Assembly (NCBI RefSeq): GCF_945952365.1
Contig: NZ_CAMFHX010000001.1
Coordinates: forward strand, 1 to 64,000
Length of the DNA stretch: 64,000 nt
Source of the DNA: an uncultured Cetobacterium sp.
GTDB lineage: Bacteria > Fusobacteriota > Fusobacteriia > Fusobacteriales > Fusobacteriaceae
Reading direction: 5' to 3'
Shown: one piece after another, positions 35,612 to 45,245 of the stretch
Numbering within the stretch: position 1 is the first letter of the stretch
How the letters are laid out: each line of letters begins with the position of its first letter
Program-made: the position numbers and the translations under genes
The notes under the pieces: model-generated
Seen by the model: only the letters and a program-made list of their open reading frames with translations
Databases searched by the model: none
Told to the model about the DNA's origin: nothing

Positions 35612-37414
35612 GTGTTACAAAAATTTAAAAGAAACTTTTCAATTATAGCACATATAGATCACGGTAAATCTACTGTAGCTGATAGACTACTTCAAGCTAC
35701 TGGAACAGTTACTGAGAGAGAAATGAAAGAACAGCTACTAGACTCAATGGAGCTAGAAAGAGAAAAAGGAATTACGATAAAAGCTCAAGCGGTTACTTTA
35801 AAATATAAAGCAAAAGATGGTAATGATTATGAATTAAACTTAATTGATACTCCAGGTCACGTTGACTTTATATACGAGGTATCTCGTTCTTTATCAGCAT
35901 GTGAAGGAGCACTACTTGTTGTAGATGCTGCTCAAGGTGTTGAGGCTCAAACTCTTGCTAACGTTTACTTAGCATTAGAAAACAATCTTGATATCGTACC
36001 TGTTATCAACAAGATTGACTTACCTGCTGCTGATGTAGATAAGGTAAAAAATGAAATTGAGGATATTATTGGATTACCTGCTGACGATGCAGTTTTAGTT
36101 TCAGCTAAAGCTGGTATTGGTATTGAGGATTTATTAGAGGCAATTGTAGAGAGAGTTCCTGCTCCTACATTCGACGAAGAAGCTCCATTAAAAGCTATGA
36201 TCTTCGATTCACTATTTGACGACTACCGTGGAGTTATAACTTATGTTAAAGTTCTTGATGGATGTATCAAAAAAGGTGACAAAATCAAAATTTGGTCAAC
36301 TGGAAAAGAGTTTGACATTCTTGAGTGTGGAATCTTCGCTCCTACTAAGAAAGAACAACCTGAATTAAGCTCTGGATCAGTTGGATATATCATAACTGGT
36401 ATCAAAACAATTCAAGATACACAAGTTGGAGATACTATAACTCATGCTAAAAGACCTTGTCTTGAGCCATTAGAAGGATTTAGACCAGCTCAATCAATGG
36501 TATTTGCTGGATTATATCCTCTATCTACAGATGATTATGAAGATTTAAGAGAAGCTTTAGAAAAACTTCAATTAAATGATGCTTCATTAACATTTGTTCC
36601 TGAGACATCTCTTGCTCTAGGATTTGGATTCAGATGTGGATTCTTAGGATTATTACATATGGAAATTATTGTAGAAAGACTTAGAAGAGAGTATGATATA
36701 GATTTAATCTCTACATCTCCATCAGTTGAGTATAGAATCACTCCAGAAGCTAAAGAAACTTATGTTATTGATAACCCTTGTGATTTCCCAGAAGGTGGAA
36801 AATCTAAGTTCATAATTGAAGAACCATACATAAAAGGAAGTATTCTTACTCCTAAAGATTATGTTGGAAACGTTATGGAACTTTGCCAAGAAAAAAGAGG
36901 AACATATATCGATATGAAATATATCGATGACAATAGAACTATGGTAATTTATGAGTTACCACTAGCAGAGATTGTAATTGATTTCTATGATAAATTAAAA
37001 TCAAGAACAAAAGGTTATGCATCATTTGAATATGAGATGATCGGATATAAAGAAGCTTCACTTGTTAAAGTAGATATTCTTGTTTCTGGAAATCCTGTGG
37101 ATGCGTTCTCGTTCATCGCTCATACTGATCATGCTGCTTCTAGAGGAAGAGCAATCTGTGAGAAATTAAAAGAGATCATTCCTAGACAACAGTTCGAAGT
37201 ACCTATTCAAGCTGCTTTAGGAGCTAAGATTATAGCTAGAGAAACTATCAAAGCATATAGAAAGAACGTTCTTGCTAAGTGTTATGGTGGAGATATCTCA
37301 AGAAAGAAGAAACTTTTAGAGAAGCAAAAAGAAGGAAAGAAGAGAATGAAACAAATTGGAAACGTTGAGATTCCACAAGAGGCATTCGTATCTGTACTTA
37401 AACTTAACGATTAA
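35612..37414 (+). CDS. lepA: Elongation factor 4 (LepA)
   Basis: A 600-residue ribosome-associated GTPase of the EF-G type. G1 is [16 protein letters not shown]3 DTPGHVDF, G4 NKIDLPAA and G5 VSAKAG. The C-terminal unique domain ends in [16 protein letters not shown]. It reverses or corrects translocation on stalled ribosomes. The start is a GTG at 35612, five bases after AGGAGG, with no in-frame ATG near that fits. It is a single-gene unit with its own promoter and terminator. Confidence 0.97.
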   Translation: MLQKFKRNFSIIAHIDHGKSTVADRLLQATGTVTEREMKEQLLDSMELEREKGITIKAQAVTLKYKAKDGNDYELNLIDTPGHVDFIYEVSRSLSACEGALLVVDAAQGVEAQTLANVYLALENNLDIVPVINKIDLPAADVDKVKNEIEDIIGLPADDAVLVSAKAGIGIEDLLEAIVERVPAPTFDEEAPLKAMIFDSLFDDYRGVITYVKVLDGCIKKGDKIKIWSTGKEFDILECGIFAPTKKEQPELSSGSVGYIITGIKTIQDTQVGDTITHAKRPCLEPLEGFRPAQSMVFAGLYPLSTDDYEDLREALEKLQLNDASLTFVPETSLALGFGFRCGFLGLLHMEIIVERLRREYDIDLISTSPSVEYRITPEAKETYVIDNPCDFPEGGKSKFIIEEPYIKGSILTPKDYVGNVMELCQEKRGTYIDMKYIDDNRTMVIYELPLAEIVIDFYDKLKSRTKGYASFEYEMIGYKEASLVKVDILVSGNPVDAFSFIAHTDHAASRGRAICEKLKEIIPRQQFEVPIQAALGAKIIARETIKAYRKNVLAKCYGGDISRKKKLLEKQKEGKKRMKQIGNVEIPQEAFVSVLKLND

Positions 37415-37421
37415 TAAAATT

Positions 37422-37450
37422 AAACGGGTTTTTAAAAGACCCGTTTTTTT
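37422..37450 (+). terminator. Terminator after lepA
   Basis: AAACGGGT (37422-37429) pairs with ACCCGTTT (37439-37446), followed by further T. Confidence 0.9.
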
Positions 37451-37498
37451 ATTTCTAAATTTTTTTATACTATTTTCTCTTTTAAAATATTTGGATAT

Positions 37499-37531
37499 GA
37501 AAAAAAGAAGAGATTTTTAAATCTCTTCTTT
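37499..37531 (-). terminator. Terminator after rpmA
   Basis: AAAGAAGAGATTT (37504-37516) pairs with AAATCTCTTCTTT (37519-37531); on the minus strand it ends in a T run, ten bases after the rpmA stop. Confidence 0.88.
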
Positions 37532-37540
37532 AAAAGAATC

Positions 37541-37831
37541 TTAGTTAGCTTTTTCAGCGTAAACTGAAACTTGCTTCTTGTCTCTTCCTAATCTCTCGAA
37601 CTTTACGTATCCATCGATTAATGCGAATAGAGTATGATCTTTTCCACATCCCATGTTGTTTCCAGCGTGGAATTTGTTTCCTCTTTGTCTAACGATGATG
37701 TTTCCAGCTTTTACAACTTCTCCATCATACTTTTTAACTCCAAGGTAATTTGGATTAGAATCTCTTCCGTTCTTAACAGAACCTTGTCCTTTTTTCTTCG
37801 CAAATAATTGTATATTTAATGTAAATAGCAT
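37541..37831 (-). CDS. rpmA: Ribosomal protein L27 with a cleavable N-terminal extension
   Basis: A 96-residue large-subunit protein located near the peptidyl-transferase centre. The typical core [19 protein letters not shown] and [18 protein letters not shown] is present. The N-terminus [18 protein letters not shown] contains the [10 protein letters not shown] cleavage site known from Firmicutes, where Prp removes the first residues so that the amino end can reach the tRNA site. The prp gene directly precedes it on the same message. Confidence 0.97.
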   Translation of the reverse strand: MLFTLNIQLFAKKKGQGSVKNGRDSNPNYLGVKKYDGEVVKAGNIIVRQRGNKFHAGNNMGCGKDHTLFALIDGYVKFERLGRDKKQVSVYAEKAN

Positions 37832-38167
37832 CTAAATTTCCTCCTTCTCTACAAGCTTTATGTGTTTAGGATAACCCTTAGATAGTTCTTTCAACATTAA
37901 TACCATTGTATCTAATAATACATGAACTTCTTTTTCCTTATGAGAAAATTCCATTCCTCTCATATCAACGTCTAAGTACCCATCAGAGTCAATTTCAAAT
38001 TTTGGAGTAATATCCAAAACCTCTTGCAATCCTCCTAAAGGAAACTGCATTGCCATCGAAATTGCTGCACAAACAATATCATGTCCATACTCTGCATATT
38101 CTGCATGACCATTGGCTCTGTATCTAACTACTTTGCCACTTTTTTTAAATACTTCAATCTTTGTCAT
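37832..38167 (-). CDS. prp: Ribosomal-processing cysteine protease Prp
   Basis: A 111-residue protease that trims the N-terminal extension of L27. The catalytic histidine and cysteine lie in NGHAEYAEYGHDIVCAAISM, the family signature. It sits between rplU and rpmA with no gaps of note (7 bases to rplU, none to rpmA), the arrangement seen in Firmicutes and fusobacteria. It is essential in bacteria with this type of L27. Confidence 0.95.
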   Translation of the reverse strand: MTKIEVFKKSGKVVRYRANGHAEYAEYGHDIVCAAISMAMQFPLGGLQEVLDITPKFEIDSDGYLDVDMRGMEFSHKEKEVHVLLDTMVLMLKELSKGYPKHIKLVEKEEI

Positions 38168-38174
38168 AAATTAA

Positions 38175-38486
38175 TTATGCATTGATTGCTGTAACTTTGA
38201 TCTCAGTGAAAAGTTGTCTATGACCTTTCTTTCTGTGATATCCAGTTTTTGGCTTGTATTTGAAGTTAACAACTTTTGCTCCTTTACCTTGAGCTACAAC
38301 CTCTGCTACTACTTTAGCACCTTCAACAACAGGAGTTCCAACTTTAACCTCTCCATTGTTTGATACTAAAAGAACATCCGTTAATTCTACAGTTGTGTTA
38401 ACTTCAGCATTTAGTTTTTCAACTCTTAATACTTCACCTACTGCAACTTTGTACTGTTTTCCTCCAGTTTTTATAACTGCGTACAT
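38175..38486 (-). CDS. rplU: Ribosomal protein L21
   Basis: A 103-residue 23S rRNA-binding protein. It begins [20 protein letters not shown] and ends with the RNA-binding [20 protein letters not shown], split here only by quotation length. It is the first gene of rplU-prp-rpmA. An untranslated leader of about 70 bases precedes it and may hold a regulatory structure. Confidence 0.97.
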   Translation of the reverse strand: MYAVIKTGGKQYKVAVGEVLRVEKLNAEVNTTVELTDVLLVSNNGEVKVGTPVVEGAKVVAEVVAQGKGAKVVNFKYKPKTGYHRKKGHRQLFTEIKVTAINA

Positions 38487-38560
38487 TCTAACACCTCCAA
38501 AAGTATAAAGATCGCTAGATTCGGTTGCTGACGACCTTATCCAAGCTTAATCTACTGTAT
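38487..38560 (-). promoter_or_regulatory. Untranslated leader of rplU, possible L21 leader element
   Basis: About 70 bases between promoter and start codon, with partly self-complementary GGTCG and CGATC arms around TCAGCAACCGAATCTAG. L21 leaders that regulate this operon are known in Firmicutes. I cannot confirm the fold here. Confidence 0.35.
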
Positions 38561-38589
38561 ATATTATCATTTTTTTTATTGTTTGTCAA
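38561..38589 (-). promoter_or_regulatory. Sigma-70 promoter of the rplU operon
   Basis: On the minus strand TTGACA (38589-38584), a 17-base spacer and TAATAT (38566-38561). Confidence 0.9.
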
Positions 38590-38594
38590 CTAAT

Positions 38595-39359
38595 TTATTT
38601 ATGCCATTCTTGTGAAGTTGGCGATCCATTTCTAAAAATAGTAACTTTTTCTAATTCACCTTTTTGTGTGAAATATCTCCATTCTCCATTTGCTAATCCG
38701 TTTGCTAGTCTTCCTTTTTCTCTAACTTGACCGTTATCCCAGTAAGCTATCCATTCTCCATTTCCACCTTTAAAATCTTCTTGATAAATCATATTACCCT
38801 TAGTATCATACCAACTCATTGGACCTGAAACTCTTCCACCTGAATATGTTATCTTTGAACGAATTTTTCCATTGTTTCTATAGTATGTTTCTTGAACTCC
38901 ATTTCTAACTCCATCTACATACGGTTCTCTCATTCCAACTCTACCTGCTTCTGAATACCAGATTTTATATCCATTTAGTTTTCCATCTTTGTACTCTTCA
39001 AGATAGTGTTTATGTACACCTACAACCGCTGCAAATGATCCTGTAAATGGTGTTGTCGAAGAACCATTATATGCCAATTTATTTCTTACTTGTTTTTTTG
39101 CTATATTCACTTGATCTATTCCATTTAACTTTACTTCTGTCACAGCATTTTCAGCTATGGCTACATTTTGCCCTGTATGTATTATATCTGTTTGAGGTAT
39201 AAATTGCCCTTCTGACATTGTAGATATCGTTACATCATGAGCTTCTCTCGAAACTGTTGGCAACAAAATACGTTCCTCTTCACTTTGCTTTTTTTCTAAA
39301 GGAGTACAACCGATTAATGTTAATAATATTACACCTACTACAAGTTTCATTTTTTTCAT
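38595..39359 (-). CDS. Lipoprotein with MORN_2-type repeats
   Basis: A 254-residue protein with a lipoprotein signal (VVGVILLTLIGC, lipobox LIGC). The C-terminal two thirds is a chain of short repeats with the NG..YYxNG pattern: YKDGKLNGYKIWYSEAGRV, VDGVRNGVQETYYRNNGKI, GGRVSGPMSWYDTKGNM, and two more. These MORN_2/YwqK repeats form beta strands; their function in bacteria is mostly unknown. The protein is probably attached to the inner or outer membrane. It is a single gene between rplU and rnpB. Confidence 0.85.
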   Translation of the reverse strand: MKKMKLVVGVILLTLIGCTPLEKKQSEEERILLPTVSREAHDVTISTMSEGQFIPQTDIIHTGQNVAIAENAVTEVKLNGIDQVNIAKKQVRNKLAYNGSSTTPFTGSFAAVVGVHKHYLEEYKDGKLNGYKIWYSEAGRVGMREPYVDGVRNGVQETYYRNNGKIRSKITYSGGRVSGPMSWYDTKGNMIYQEDFKGGNGEWIAYWDNGQVREKGRLANGLANGEWRYFTQKGELEKVTIFRNGSPTSQEWHK

Positions 39360-39387
39360 ATTATACTTCTCCTAATAAGATTTTTTA

Positions 39388-39426
39388 TAAAAAATAAAGC
39401 CAAGGAATTTGTTAAAATTTCTTGAC
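39388..39426 (-). terminator. Terminator downstream of RNase P RNA
   Basis: On the minus strand GTCAAGAAATTT pairs with AAATTCCTTGGC (one mismatch), followed by TTTATTTTTT. It lies about 16 bases after the predicted 3' end of rnpB. Confidence 0.8.
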
Positions 39427-39441
39427 TCTTTTCTTTTTTTT

Positions 39442-39777
39442 AATAGGCATTAAATAAGCCGGGTTTTGTATTAATTAATCATTTATCTAGAGCTATAATT
39501 GCTTATAGCTTCAAGCAACTTACCCTGAGAGAGGACGAGCAGCCCCTGTTTCTCTCCTATTTAGTCTTGCTCCAAAGGGGGTTTACCTAGCTTCTTTAGT
39601 CTCCTAAAGAACTGGTGGTCTCTTACACCACCGTTTCACCCTTACTACACGAAGTAGCGGTCCATTTTCTGTGGCACTTTCCTTAAAGTTTCCTTTAGTA
39701 GCCGTTAGCTACCCTTTTGCTCTATGGAGCCCGGACTTTCCTCTTGCTAATGCAAGCGATTAACTCTAATACCTATT
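39442..39777 (-). ncRNA. rnpB: RNase P RNA
   Basis: The minus strand shows the conserved RNase P blocks: GAGGAAAGTCCGGGCTCC (P4 strand and start of the core), AGGGTGAAACGGTGGTGTAA, GACCACC, and the 3' ACAAAACCCGGCTTA. A P1 helix forms between AATAGGTATTA and TAATGCCTATT, which sets the ends used here. It cleaves the 5' leader from pre-tRNA. Its predicted 5' end overlaps the stop codon of the upstream coding gene. Confidence 0.95.
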
Positions 39778-40336
39778 GTTTATTAAATTTGTATTTTCTC
39801 TTTTTTCTTTTTACCTGTATTATTCTAATAGATAATACTAAAATTGTCAACACAATTCCTAAAAATACCTTACTACCTAGTGAAAACTGTTCTAAATCTT
39901 TACTATCCTCTTCATTTTCAGATGCGTTTACAAACACATCTTGTAATCCCTCTATTAGAGTTGTTGCAACAGTAGCTTCATCTTTTTCTGTTACAGTCTC
40001 CTCTACATTCGTTAAAAGTAGTGATAAATCTGAAGATATTTCATCAGGATTTAAATCCTGAGATATTTTTAATTGAACTTTTAAAACACCATTTTCATTC
40101 TCTTTATTTTTTATTAAATTTACAATCACTGTTTTTTCTTGTTCTTCAGCTTCAAATCCTTCGTTATCTTCTAATGTATTTAAATACAATTTTTTTCCAG
40201 TTTCTTTTTGAAAAGTCTGAACTAAATTTGATAAATTAGTTTTACTCTCTTCTGAAAAAACATTTCTATAATCATTTATTTTCCCAAGGACCAAAGTCGA
40301 AAGAAATAATGCACCTAATGTTACTTTTTTTAGCAT
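39773..40336 (-). CDS. Predicted exported membrane protein, possibly TPM-domain-like
   Basis: A 187-residue protein with a signal-type N-terminus (KKVTLGALFLSTLVLG). An extracytoplasmic region follows that starts NDYRNVFSEESKTNLSNLVQ and contains QKETGKKLYL. Near the C-terminus there is one membrane helix (VFLGIVLTILVLSIRII) and a basic tail. The signal-domain-helix layout resembles short TPM-domain proteins, but I am not certain. The ATG at 40336 is preceded by AAGGAG; a longer in-frame start overlaps the Nif3 gene and is unlikely. It is 13 bases after the Nif3-like gene, and its stop overlaps rnpB. Confidence 0.65.
   Translation of the reverse strand: MLKKVTLGALFLSTLVLGKINDYRNVFSEESKTNLSNLVQTFQKETGKKLYLNTLEDNEGFEAEEQEKTVIVNLIKNKENENGVLKVQLKISQDLNPDEISSDLSLLLTNVEETVTEKDEATVATTLIEGLQDVFVNASENEEDSKDLEQFSLGSKVFLGIVLTILVLSIRIIQVKRKKRKYKFNKQ
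39822..39850 (-). promoter_or_regulatory. Promoter inside the upstream gene, likely for rnpB
   Basis: On the minus strand TTGACA (39850-39845), a 17-base spacer and TAGAAT (39827-39822). The expected start is about 37 bases before the predicted rnpB end, so the precursor would be trimmed. Confidence 0.72.
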
Positions 40337-40349
40337 CCCTATGTTCTCC

Positions 40350-41138
40350 TTACATTTTTTCAAAAATTGGGCCATCGTTAAAGATTGTTATCTCTATTTC
40401 AAACTCTTTCGTTAATACGTCTTCTAATAAATTTGAAAAAACCCATTCACTTTCAAAATGTCCAATATCAATTAGACTAAAGTTTTCCTCTTTTGCATCC
40501 ATAGCTTCATGATATTTTACATCTCCTGTAATTAGAACTCCAGCACCCAATTTTTTAGCTTTTCTCCAGTACGATGCTCCAGAACCACTTACTAAAGCTA
40601 TTTTTTTAATACCTTTTATCTCGTTTGCTTTCACTACAGTTATACTATCTAACCCTAGCTTTTCTTTCAATATTTCTGACAATTTTTCAATTGACAAAAC
40701 TTCATTCAGCTTATAGATTCTACCTATTCCATATTCTATTCCATTTTTTTCCGAAGAGTCTAAAATTTTTCCATCCTTCAATCCTAAAATAGTTTCTCCT
40801 AAAAAATCATTTAATCCTGATTTTGAAGAATCTAAATTAGTGTGCATTGAATAAACCGAAATTTTATTTTCTATTAATCTTATAATTTTTTTTCCTGTTA
40901 AAGTATCACCAGTAATATTTTTTAAAGGTTTAAATATCATTGGATGATGAGTTATAATTAAGTTAGCTCCTATTTCTATAGCCTTATCAATTACCTTTTC
41001 TGTTATATCTAAAGATAGCAGTACTCTTTCCACCTCTGAATCTCTTTTTCCTACTAACAATCCGACATTATCCCACTCTTCTGCTAAATATTTCGGAAAT
41101 TTCTCTTCTAAAAAATTTATAAGTTTACTTAGTTTCAT
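40350..41138 (-). CDS. Nif3-like dinuclear metal centre protein
   Basis: A 262-residue member of the Nif3/YbgI/YqfO family. Metal ligands are recognisable in NLIITHHPMIFKPLKNI near residue 60, in MHTNLD near 100, and in the C-terminal IDIGHFESEW. Members are proposed to be GTP cyclohydrolase-like or general metal hydrolases; none is settled. It overlaps the divergent sigma-like gene by four bases (ATGA), so the two are translationally coupled. In many genomes this family lies beside rpoD. Confidence 0.92.
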   Translation of the reverse strand: MKLSKLINFLEEKFPKYLAEEWDNVGLLVGKRDSEVERVLLSLDITEKVIDKAIEIGANLIITHHPMIFKPLKNITGDTLTGKKIIRLIENKISVYSMHTNLDSSKSGLNDFLGETILGLKDGKILDSSEKNGIEYGIGRIYKLNEVLSIEKLSEILKEKLGLDSITVVKANEIKGIKKIALVSGSGASYWRKAKKLGAGVLITGDVKYHEAMDAKEENFSLIDIGHFESEWVFSNLLEDVLTKEFEIEITIFNDGPIFEKM

Positions 41139-41971
41139 ATCTTTAAGGTTCTTCCTCCTCCTAAAGATATCTTAGTTAAAGCCCCCTCAAATAGTTGCTC
41201 TCCCTCTCCTCTTTTTAAATCTAAAGCATTTTCAATTTCAAATAATGACTCTCTTTTATCTCCAACTAATCCATAGTATCTTTTTAATATCTCTTCCTCT
41301 GTATGAGATATTTTCTTTGGTACAGATGTGTAATCTAATTCTTGAAGTTCATTTATTTTTTCCTCTATAATCTCAGATCTTTCCTCTGCTGGAATAGCTT
41401 CAACCTCTTCATCCTCTTCTAATGCAGCTACTATCTCATGCTCAAGAACTTCCTCTTTTCTCTTTAAGAAATATCCTTTATACATATGCTTTTCTGTTTC
41501 TACTTTTTCATCTATAAATAGTAACATCTCTCTTCTAATCCATAATTTAAGATACTCTAATAAATCTCCATTTGATGGTCTATATTCATCTAAAGCTTTA
41601 ATTATTCCAATACTTCCCTCTTGCATTAAATCTAAGTAATCTATTCCAGCTACTAAATAGTCAAATGCTATATTTGCAACCTCTCTTAAATTTCCCTCTG
41701 TTAAAGTATGAATACTTTCCTCTTCATCTAAAGTTTCTAATAATTTTTCAATCTCTTCTTTTTGTAAATGTTGAATGTAAGATATCTCTTCTAAATACTC
41801 TCCTACAATTCCTTCTACAACATAGTTGTTATCTTCAACTTTCTCTTCTTTTCTAACATCTATATTATCAATTTCTAATTTTAATCCAGGATTATCTTTT
41901 AAAAACTTTATAAAATCTTTCTCTTCAATACAATTAGTTAATATCTCTTTTTCAAATACTCTTACTTTCAT
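41135..41971 (-). CDS. Divergent sigma-70-like protein next to rpoD
   Basis: A 278-residue protein. Residues about 90-150 resemble sigma region 2 (LMQEGSIGIIKALDEYRPSN, then LKLWIRREMLLFIDEK). The C-terminal part (ISHTEEEILKRYYGLVGDKR and after) resembles region 4. Between them is a long acidic stretch, and region 4.2 lacks the RERIRQIE recognition helix seen in the RpoD beside it. The N-terminal 80 residues are acidic and unassigned. It may be an alternative sigma factor, a regulator that binds RNA polymerase, or a decayed copy. It is downstream of rpoD behind a terminator and coupled to the Nif3-like gene. Confidence 0.7.
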   Translation of the reverse strand: MKVRVFEKEILTNCIEEKDFIKFLKDNPGLKLEIDNIDVRKEEKVEDNNYVVEGIVGEYLEEISYIQHLQKEEIEKLLETLDEEESIHTLTEGNLREVANIAFDYLVAGIDYLDLMQEGSIGIIKALDEYRPSNGDLLEYLKLWIRREMLLFIDEKVETEKHMYKGYFLKRKEEVLEHEIVAALEEDEEVEAIPAEERSEIIEEKINELQELDYTSVPKKISHTEEEILKRYYGLVGDKRESLFEIENALDLKRGEGEQLFEGALTKISLGGGRTLKI

Positions 41972-41991
41972 TTTTTCCCCTTTATCTTAAT

Positions 41992-42023
41992 TAATATAAA
42001 ATGGGGGCATAACTCTCCCCCAT
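41992..42023 (-). terminator. Terminator after rpoD
   Basis: On the minus strand ATGGGGG pairs with CCCCCAT around a short loop, then TTTTATATT. It separates dnaG-rpoD from the sigma-like gene group. Confidence 0.78.
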
Positions 42024-42027
42024 ATTT

Positions 42028-43263
42028 TTATACTTTAAAATCTTCTAATTTTTTTCTTCTACTTGGATGTCTTAATTTTCTAAGTGCTTTTACTTCGATT
42101 TGTCTGATTCTCTCTCTTGTTACTTTAAAGATTTTTCCAACCTCTTCTAAAGTTTTTGGAGCACCATCATTTAATCCATATCTGAAGATTAAAACTTGCT
42201 CTTCTCTGCTACTTAAAGTTTTTAAAACGTCATTTAACTGTTCTCTAAGTAGAGTTCTATTTGTTAATTCATATGGATTTTGCATTTTGTTATCCTCTAC
42301 GAAATCTCCTAATTCACTATCCTCTTCACTTCCTACTGGAGTTTCTAATGATATAGGATCTTGGTTCATCTCTTGGATACTCTTAATTTTGTCAACTTCC
42401 ATACCTAATCTGTCTCCTAAAACTTCTGGAGTAGCATCTTTTCCTGTTTCTTGAAGGTATATTCTAGCTTCTTTCTTTATTTTATTTATAGTTTCAATCA
42501 TATGAACTGGTATACGGATTGTTCTTCCTTGATCAGCTATAGCTCTTGTTATAGCTTGTCTAATCCACCAAGTTGCATAAGTTGAGAATTTATATCCTTT
42601 ACTGTATTCAAACTTCTCAACAGCTTTCATCAGTCCGATATTTCCTTCTTGTATTAAATCAAGAAGCTTTAATCCTCTATTAGTATGCTTTTTAGCAATA
42701 CTTACAACTAGTCTTAAGTTTGCCTCTATCAGTTGTTGTTGAGAGAATTCATCCCCCTCTAAAGCTGCTTTTGCATATCCTAACTCTTCTTCATGTGTTA
42801 ATAATGGAATCTGCCCTATCTCTCTTAAATACATCTTTATAGGTTCATCAACTTCCATCTCACCAGTGATACTAAACAAATCATCATTTACTAAATCGTC
42901 TTCACTAACTTCCTCTATCTCATCTGGATTAAATCCAAAATCTTCAGAGTAATCTTTTACCTTATCGTCATCCTCATCATCATCCTCAAGTTCAACAACA
43001 GGTCTCTTTATTATTGGAGTTATAATTTTTTTTGTATCTTTTTTATCTTCTTCTTTTCTTTTAGGACTTTCTTGCTTTTTTGCAGGTGTACCAGAAACAA
43101 TTTTAATTCCTTGTTCTGTCATACCATTTATTAAAAACTCTATTCTTTCGGGCGGGAAATCTGCACTTAATTCACTATTAATCTCTTCATAGCTTATTAC
43201 TTTATTTTCCATCGCCTTTCTTAATAAAGCTAAAACCTTTTCATTTTTTATAAACTCCTTCAT
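42028..43263 (-). CDS. rpoD: Primary RNA polymerase sigma factor
   Basis: A 411-residue sigma-70. A region 1.1-like N-terminal domain (about residues 1-60) is followed by an acidic linker. Region 1.2 is [20 protein letters not shown]; region 2 includes [20 protein letters not shown] and [16 protein letters not shown]; region 3 includes [13 protein letters not shown]; region 4.2 is [20 protein letters not shown]. It recognises the TTGACA/TATAAT promoters seen throughout this window. It follows dnaG by 43 bases, as in the classic macromolecular-synthesis operon, here without rpsU. Confidence 0.97.
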   Translation of the reverse strand: MKEFIKNEKVLALLRKAMENKVISYEEINSELSADFPPERIEFLINGMTEQGIKIVSGTPAKKQESPKRKEEDKKDTKKIITPIIKRPVVELEDDDEDDDKVKDYSEDFGFNPDEIEEVSEDDLVNDDLFSITGEMEVDEPIKMYLREIGQIPLLTHEEELGYAKAALEGDEFSQQQLIEANLRLVVSIAKKHTNRGLKLLDLIQEGNIGLMKAVEKFEYSKGYKFSTYATWWIRQAITRAIADQGRTIRIPVHMIETINKIKKEARIYLQETGKDATPEVLGDRLGMEVDKIKSIQEMNQDPISLETPVGSEEDSELGDFVEDNKMQNPYELTNRTLLREQLNDVLKTLSSREEQVLIFRYGLNDGAPKTLEEVGKIFKVTRERIRQIEVKALRKLRHPSRRKKLEDFKV

Positions 43264-43306
43264 TAGTTGAAGCCTCCTCTATTGAATAAAATTATCTTTC
43301 AAAATT

Positions 43307-45088
43307 TTAGGCATTGATACTTTTAAACTCTACATACAATGCTCGAAGGTCATTGAACTCTATTTGCTGTTTCAATTTATCTTCTATTTTTTTTAACTGA
43401 ATATGCTTTAAAAGGTTAACTCTCTCTTTTAAAGACTCTTTTAGTTCTAGTATAAACCATGACATAAAAATAATTTGGAATCCTTTTTCTACATCTAATT
43501 TACTTGAAAAATCATCTATAGAAAGCAAGGAAATATTTACCAACTCCTTTTCTTCTTCTTGGGTTAGATTTCCTGTTAAAATTATATCTTTAATTATATT
43601 AGTACTTTTTTGATTATTTTCTAATAAAAACTCAATATATTGGAAAATTTTATTTCCTAAACTGCTATTAATTTTTTTATTTCTAAAATCATTAAAATAC
43701 TCATTTTCAGAAAGAATTAATGCTAGAGTTAATTTTTCTAGATTACATAGACCTTTTTCGTCTAAATCTTTAGTTTCCTCTTTTTTTTTGTAAGTATTTT
43801 TTATTCTCTTTTTATTACTTGTTACTAAAATTGATTTCAATATATCTATATCGATATTTAATGATTTTGCTAATTTATCCATATATAAACTTTTTTCAAG
43901 ATCGTTTTCTAAGCATTGAAAAAATTCTTTAAATCTATTTATAAAATTCTGTTTAGACATATGATCATCTAAACTATATTCAGAAGAATATCTGCTATAT
44001 AAGTAATCGAAAGCTTCTAATGACTCTTTAACAACTTTTAAAAATGCTTCCTTTCCAAATTTCTTTAAATAGTCATCTGGATCTTTTGCATCTTTATAAA
44101 CTAAAACTCTTATATTAAAGCCTTCTGATTTTAAAATCATTATTGCTCTTTCTGTTGCTTTTTGACCCGCTTCATCCATATCAAAAGATAAAATTACATT
44201 ACTTGTATATTTTTTTAATAGTTGCCCTTGCTCCTCTGTTAAAGCAGTTCCTAATGGTGCTAATGCTACATCAAAACCATATGAATGTGCTGATAAAACA
44301 TCCATATATCCTTCCATTAAAATAGAATAACTTTTCTTTTTTATATTACTACCTTTTTGAATGAATCCATATAGATTTCGTCCTTTGCTAAATATTGGTG
44401 TTTCTTGAGAATTGATATACTTAGGGATCTCTTTACTGTCCTCTAAGGATCTTCCACCAAAGGCTATTACCTTTCCCGCGACTGAATATATCGGAAATAT
44501 TATTCTATTTCTAAAAGAGTCATATATTCCCTTTTCACTCTCTTTAGCAAGACCTAAATCAAATATTTTCTGTTTTAAAAATCCTTTTGTTATAAGATAA
44601 TCATAAAGCCCTGTCCATAAATTTGGTGCATAACCTATCCCGTTATCTTTTATTAACTTTGGATTTATCTTTCTTTTTGATAGATACTCTAATGCGTCTC
44701 TAGCCGTATTCTTAAATATCTCCTCTTTGTAGTAATTATGAGCTGCTTCCATAATATCATAGTACTCTTTATTTTCATTAACTTTACTATTTCCTACTTT
44801 TTTTATTGGGATATTATATTTCTTTGCTAATTCCTCTATTGCTTCAACAAAAGATATTTTTTTATACTCTGAGTAAAATTTTATAGGATTACCACCTGCG
44901 CCACAAACAAAGCACTTACAAATATTTTTGCTTGGACTTACTACAAATGATGGATTGTTATCTTGATGAAATGGGCACAGACCTTTATAGTTAGCCCCTG
45001 TTTTTTTTAAGTCTACAACCTCTCCTACAACATCTTCAATATGTAATTGTTGTAACAATAAATCAATATCTTCTGATTTGTATTTCAT
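43307..45088 (-). CDS. dnaG: DNA primase
   Basis: A 593-residue enzyme that makes RNA primers at the replication fork. The N-terminal zinc finger is CPFHQDNNPSF plus CFVCGAGGNP (about residues 40-65). The catalytic TOPRIM core shows LMEGYMDVLSAH, then LSFDMDEAGQKATERAI. The C-terminal 150 residues should bind the replicative helicase. GGGAG lies before the ATG. It is the first gene of dnaG-rpoD. Confidence 0.96.
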   Translation of the reverse strand: MKYKSEDIDLLLQQLHIEDVVGEVVDLKKTGANYKGLCPFHQDNNPSFVVSPSKNICKCFVCGAGGNPIKFYSEYKKISFVEAIEELAKKYNIPIKKVGNSKVNENKEYYDIMEAAHNYYKEEIFKNTARDALEYLSKRKINPKLIKDNGIGYAPNLWTGLYDYLITKGFLKQKIFDLGLAKESEKGIYDSFRNRIIFPIYSVAGKVIAFGGRSLEDSKEIPKYINSQETPIFSKGRNLYGFIQKGSNIKKKSYSILMEGYMDVLSAHSYGFDVALAPLGTALTEEQGQLLKKYTSNVILSFDMDEAGQKATERAIMILKSEGFNIRVLVYKDAKDPDDYLKKFGKEAFLKVVKESLEAFDYLYSRYSSEYSLDDHMSKQNFINRFKEFFQCLENDLEKSLYMDKLAKSLNIDIDILKSILVTSNKKRIKNTYKKKEETKDLDEKGLCNLEKLTLALILSENEYFNDFRNKKINSSLGNKIFQYIEFLLENNQKSTNIIKDIILTGNLTQEEEKELVNISLLSIDDFSSKLDVEKGFQIIFMSWFILELKESLKERVNLLKHIQLKKIEDKLKQQIEFNDLRALYVEFKSINA

Positions 45089-45194
45089 TAATATTCTCCC
45101 AATCTTTTAAGGTTTTATGAGTAAATAATATTTAAGAGCAAACCGCTCTATCCTAAATTATATTATATTTCTAGTAAATATGCAATTTTTTTTT

Positions 45195-45240
45195 AATAAA
45201 AAAGAAAGAAAAAGAAGGATTTTAAAAATCCTTCTTTAAA
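45195..45240 (-). terminator. Terminator after the PPIase gene
   Basis: On the minus strand AAAGAAGGATTTT pairs with AAAATCCTTCTTT, followed by T-rich sequence ending near 45195. Confidence 0.85.
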
Positions 45241-45245
45241 CTTTT

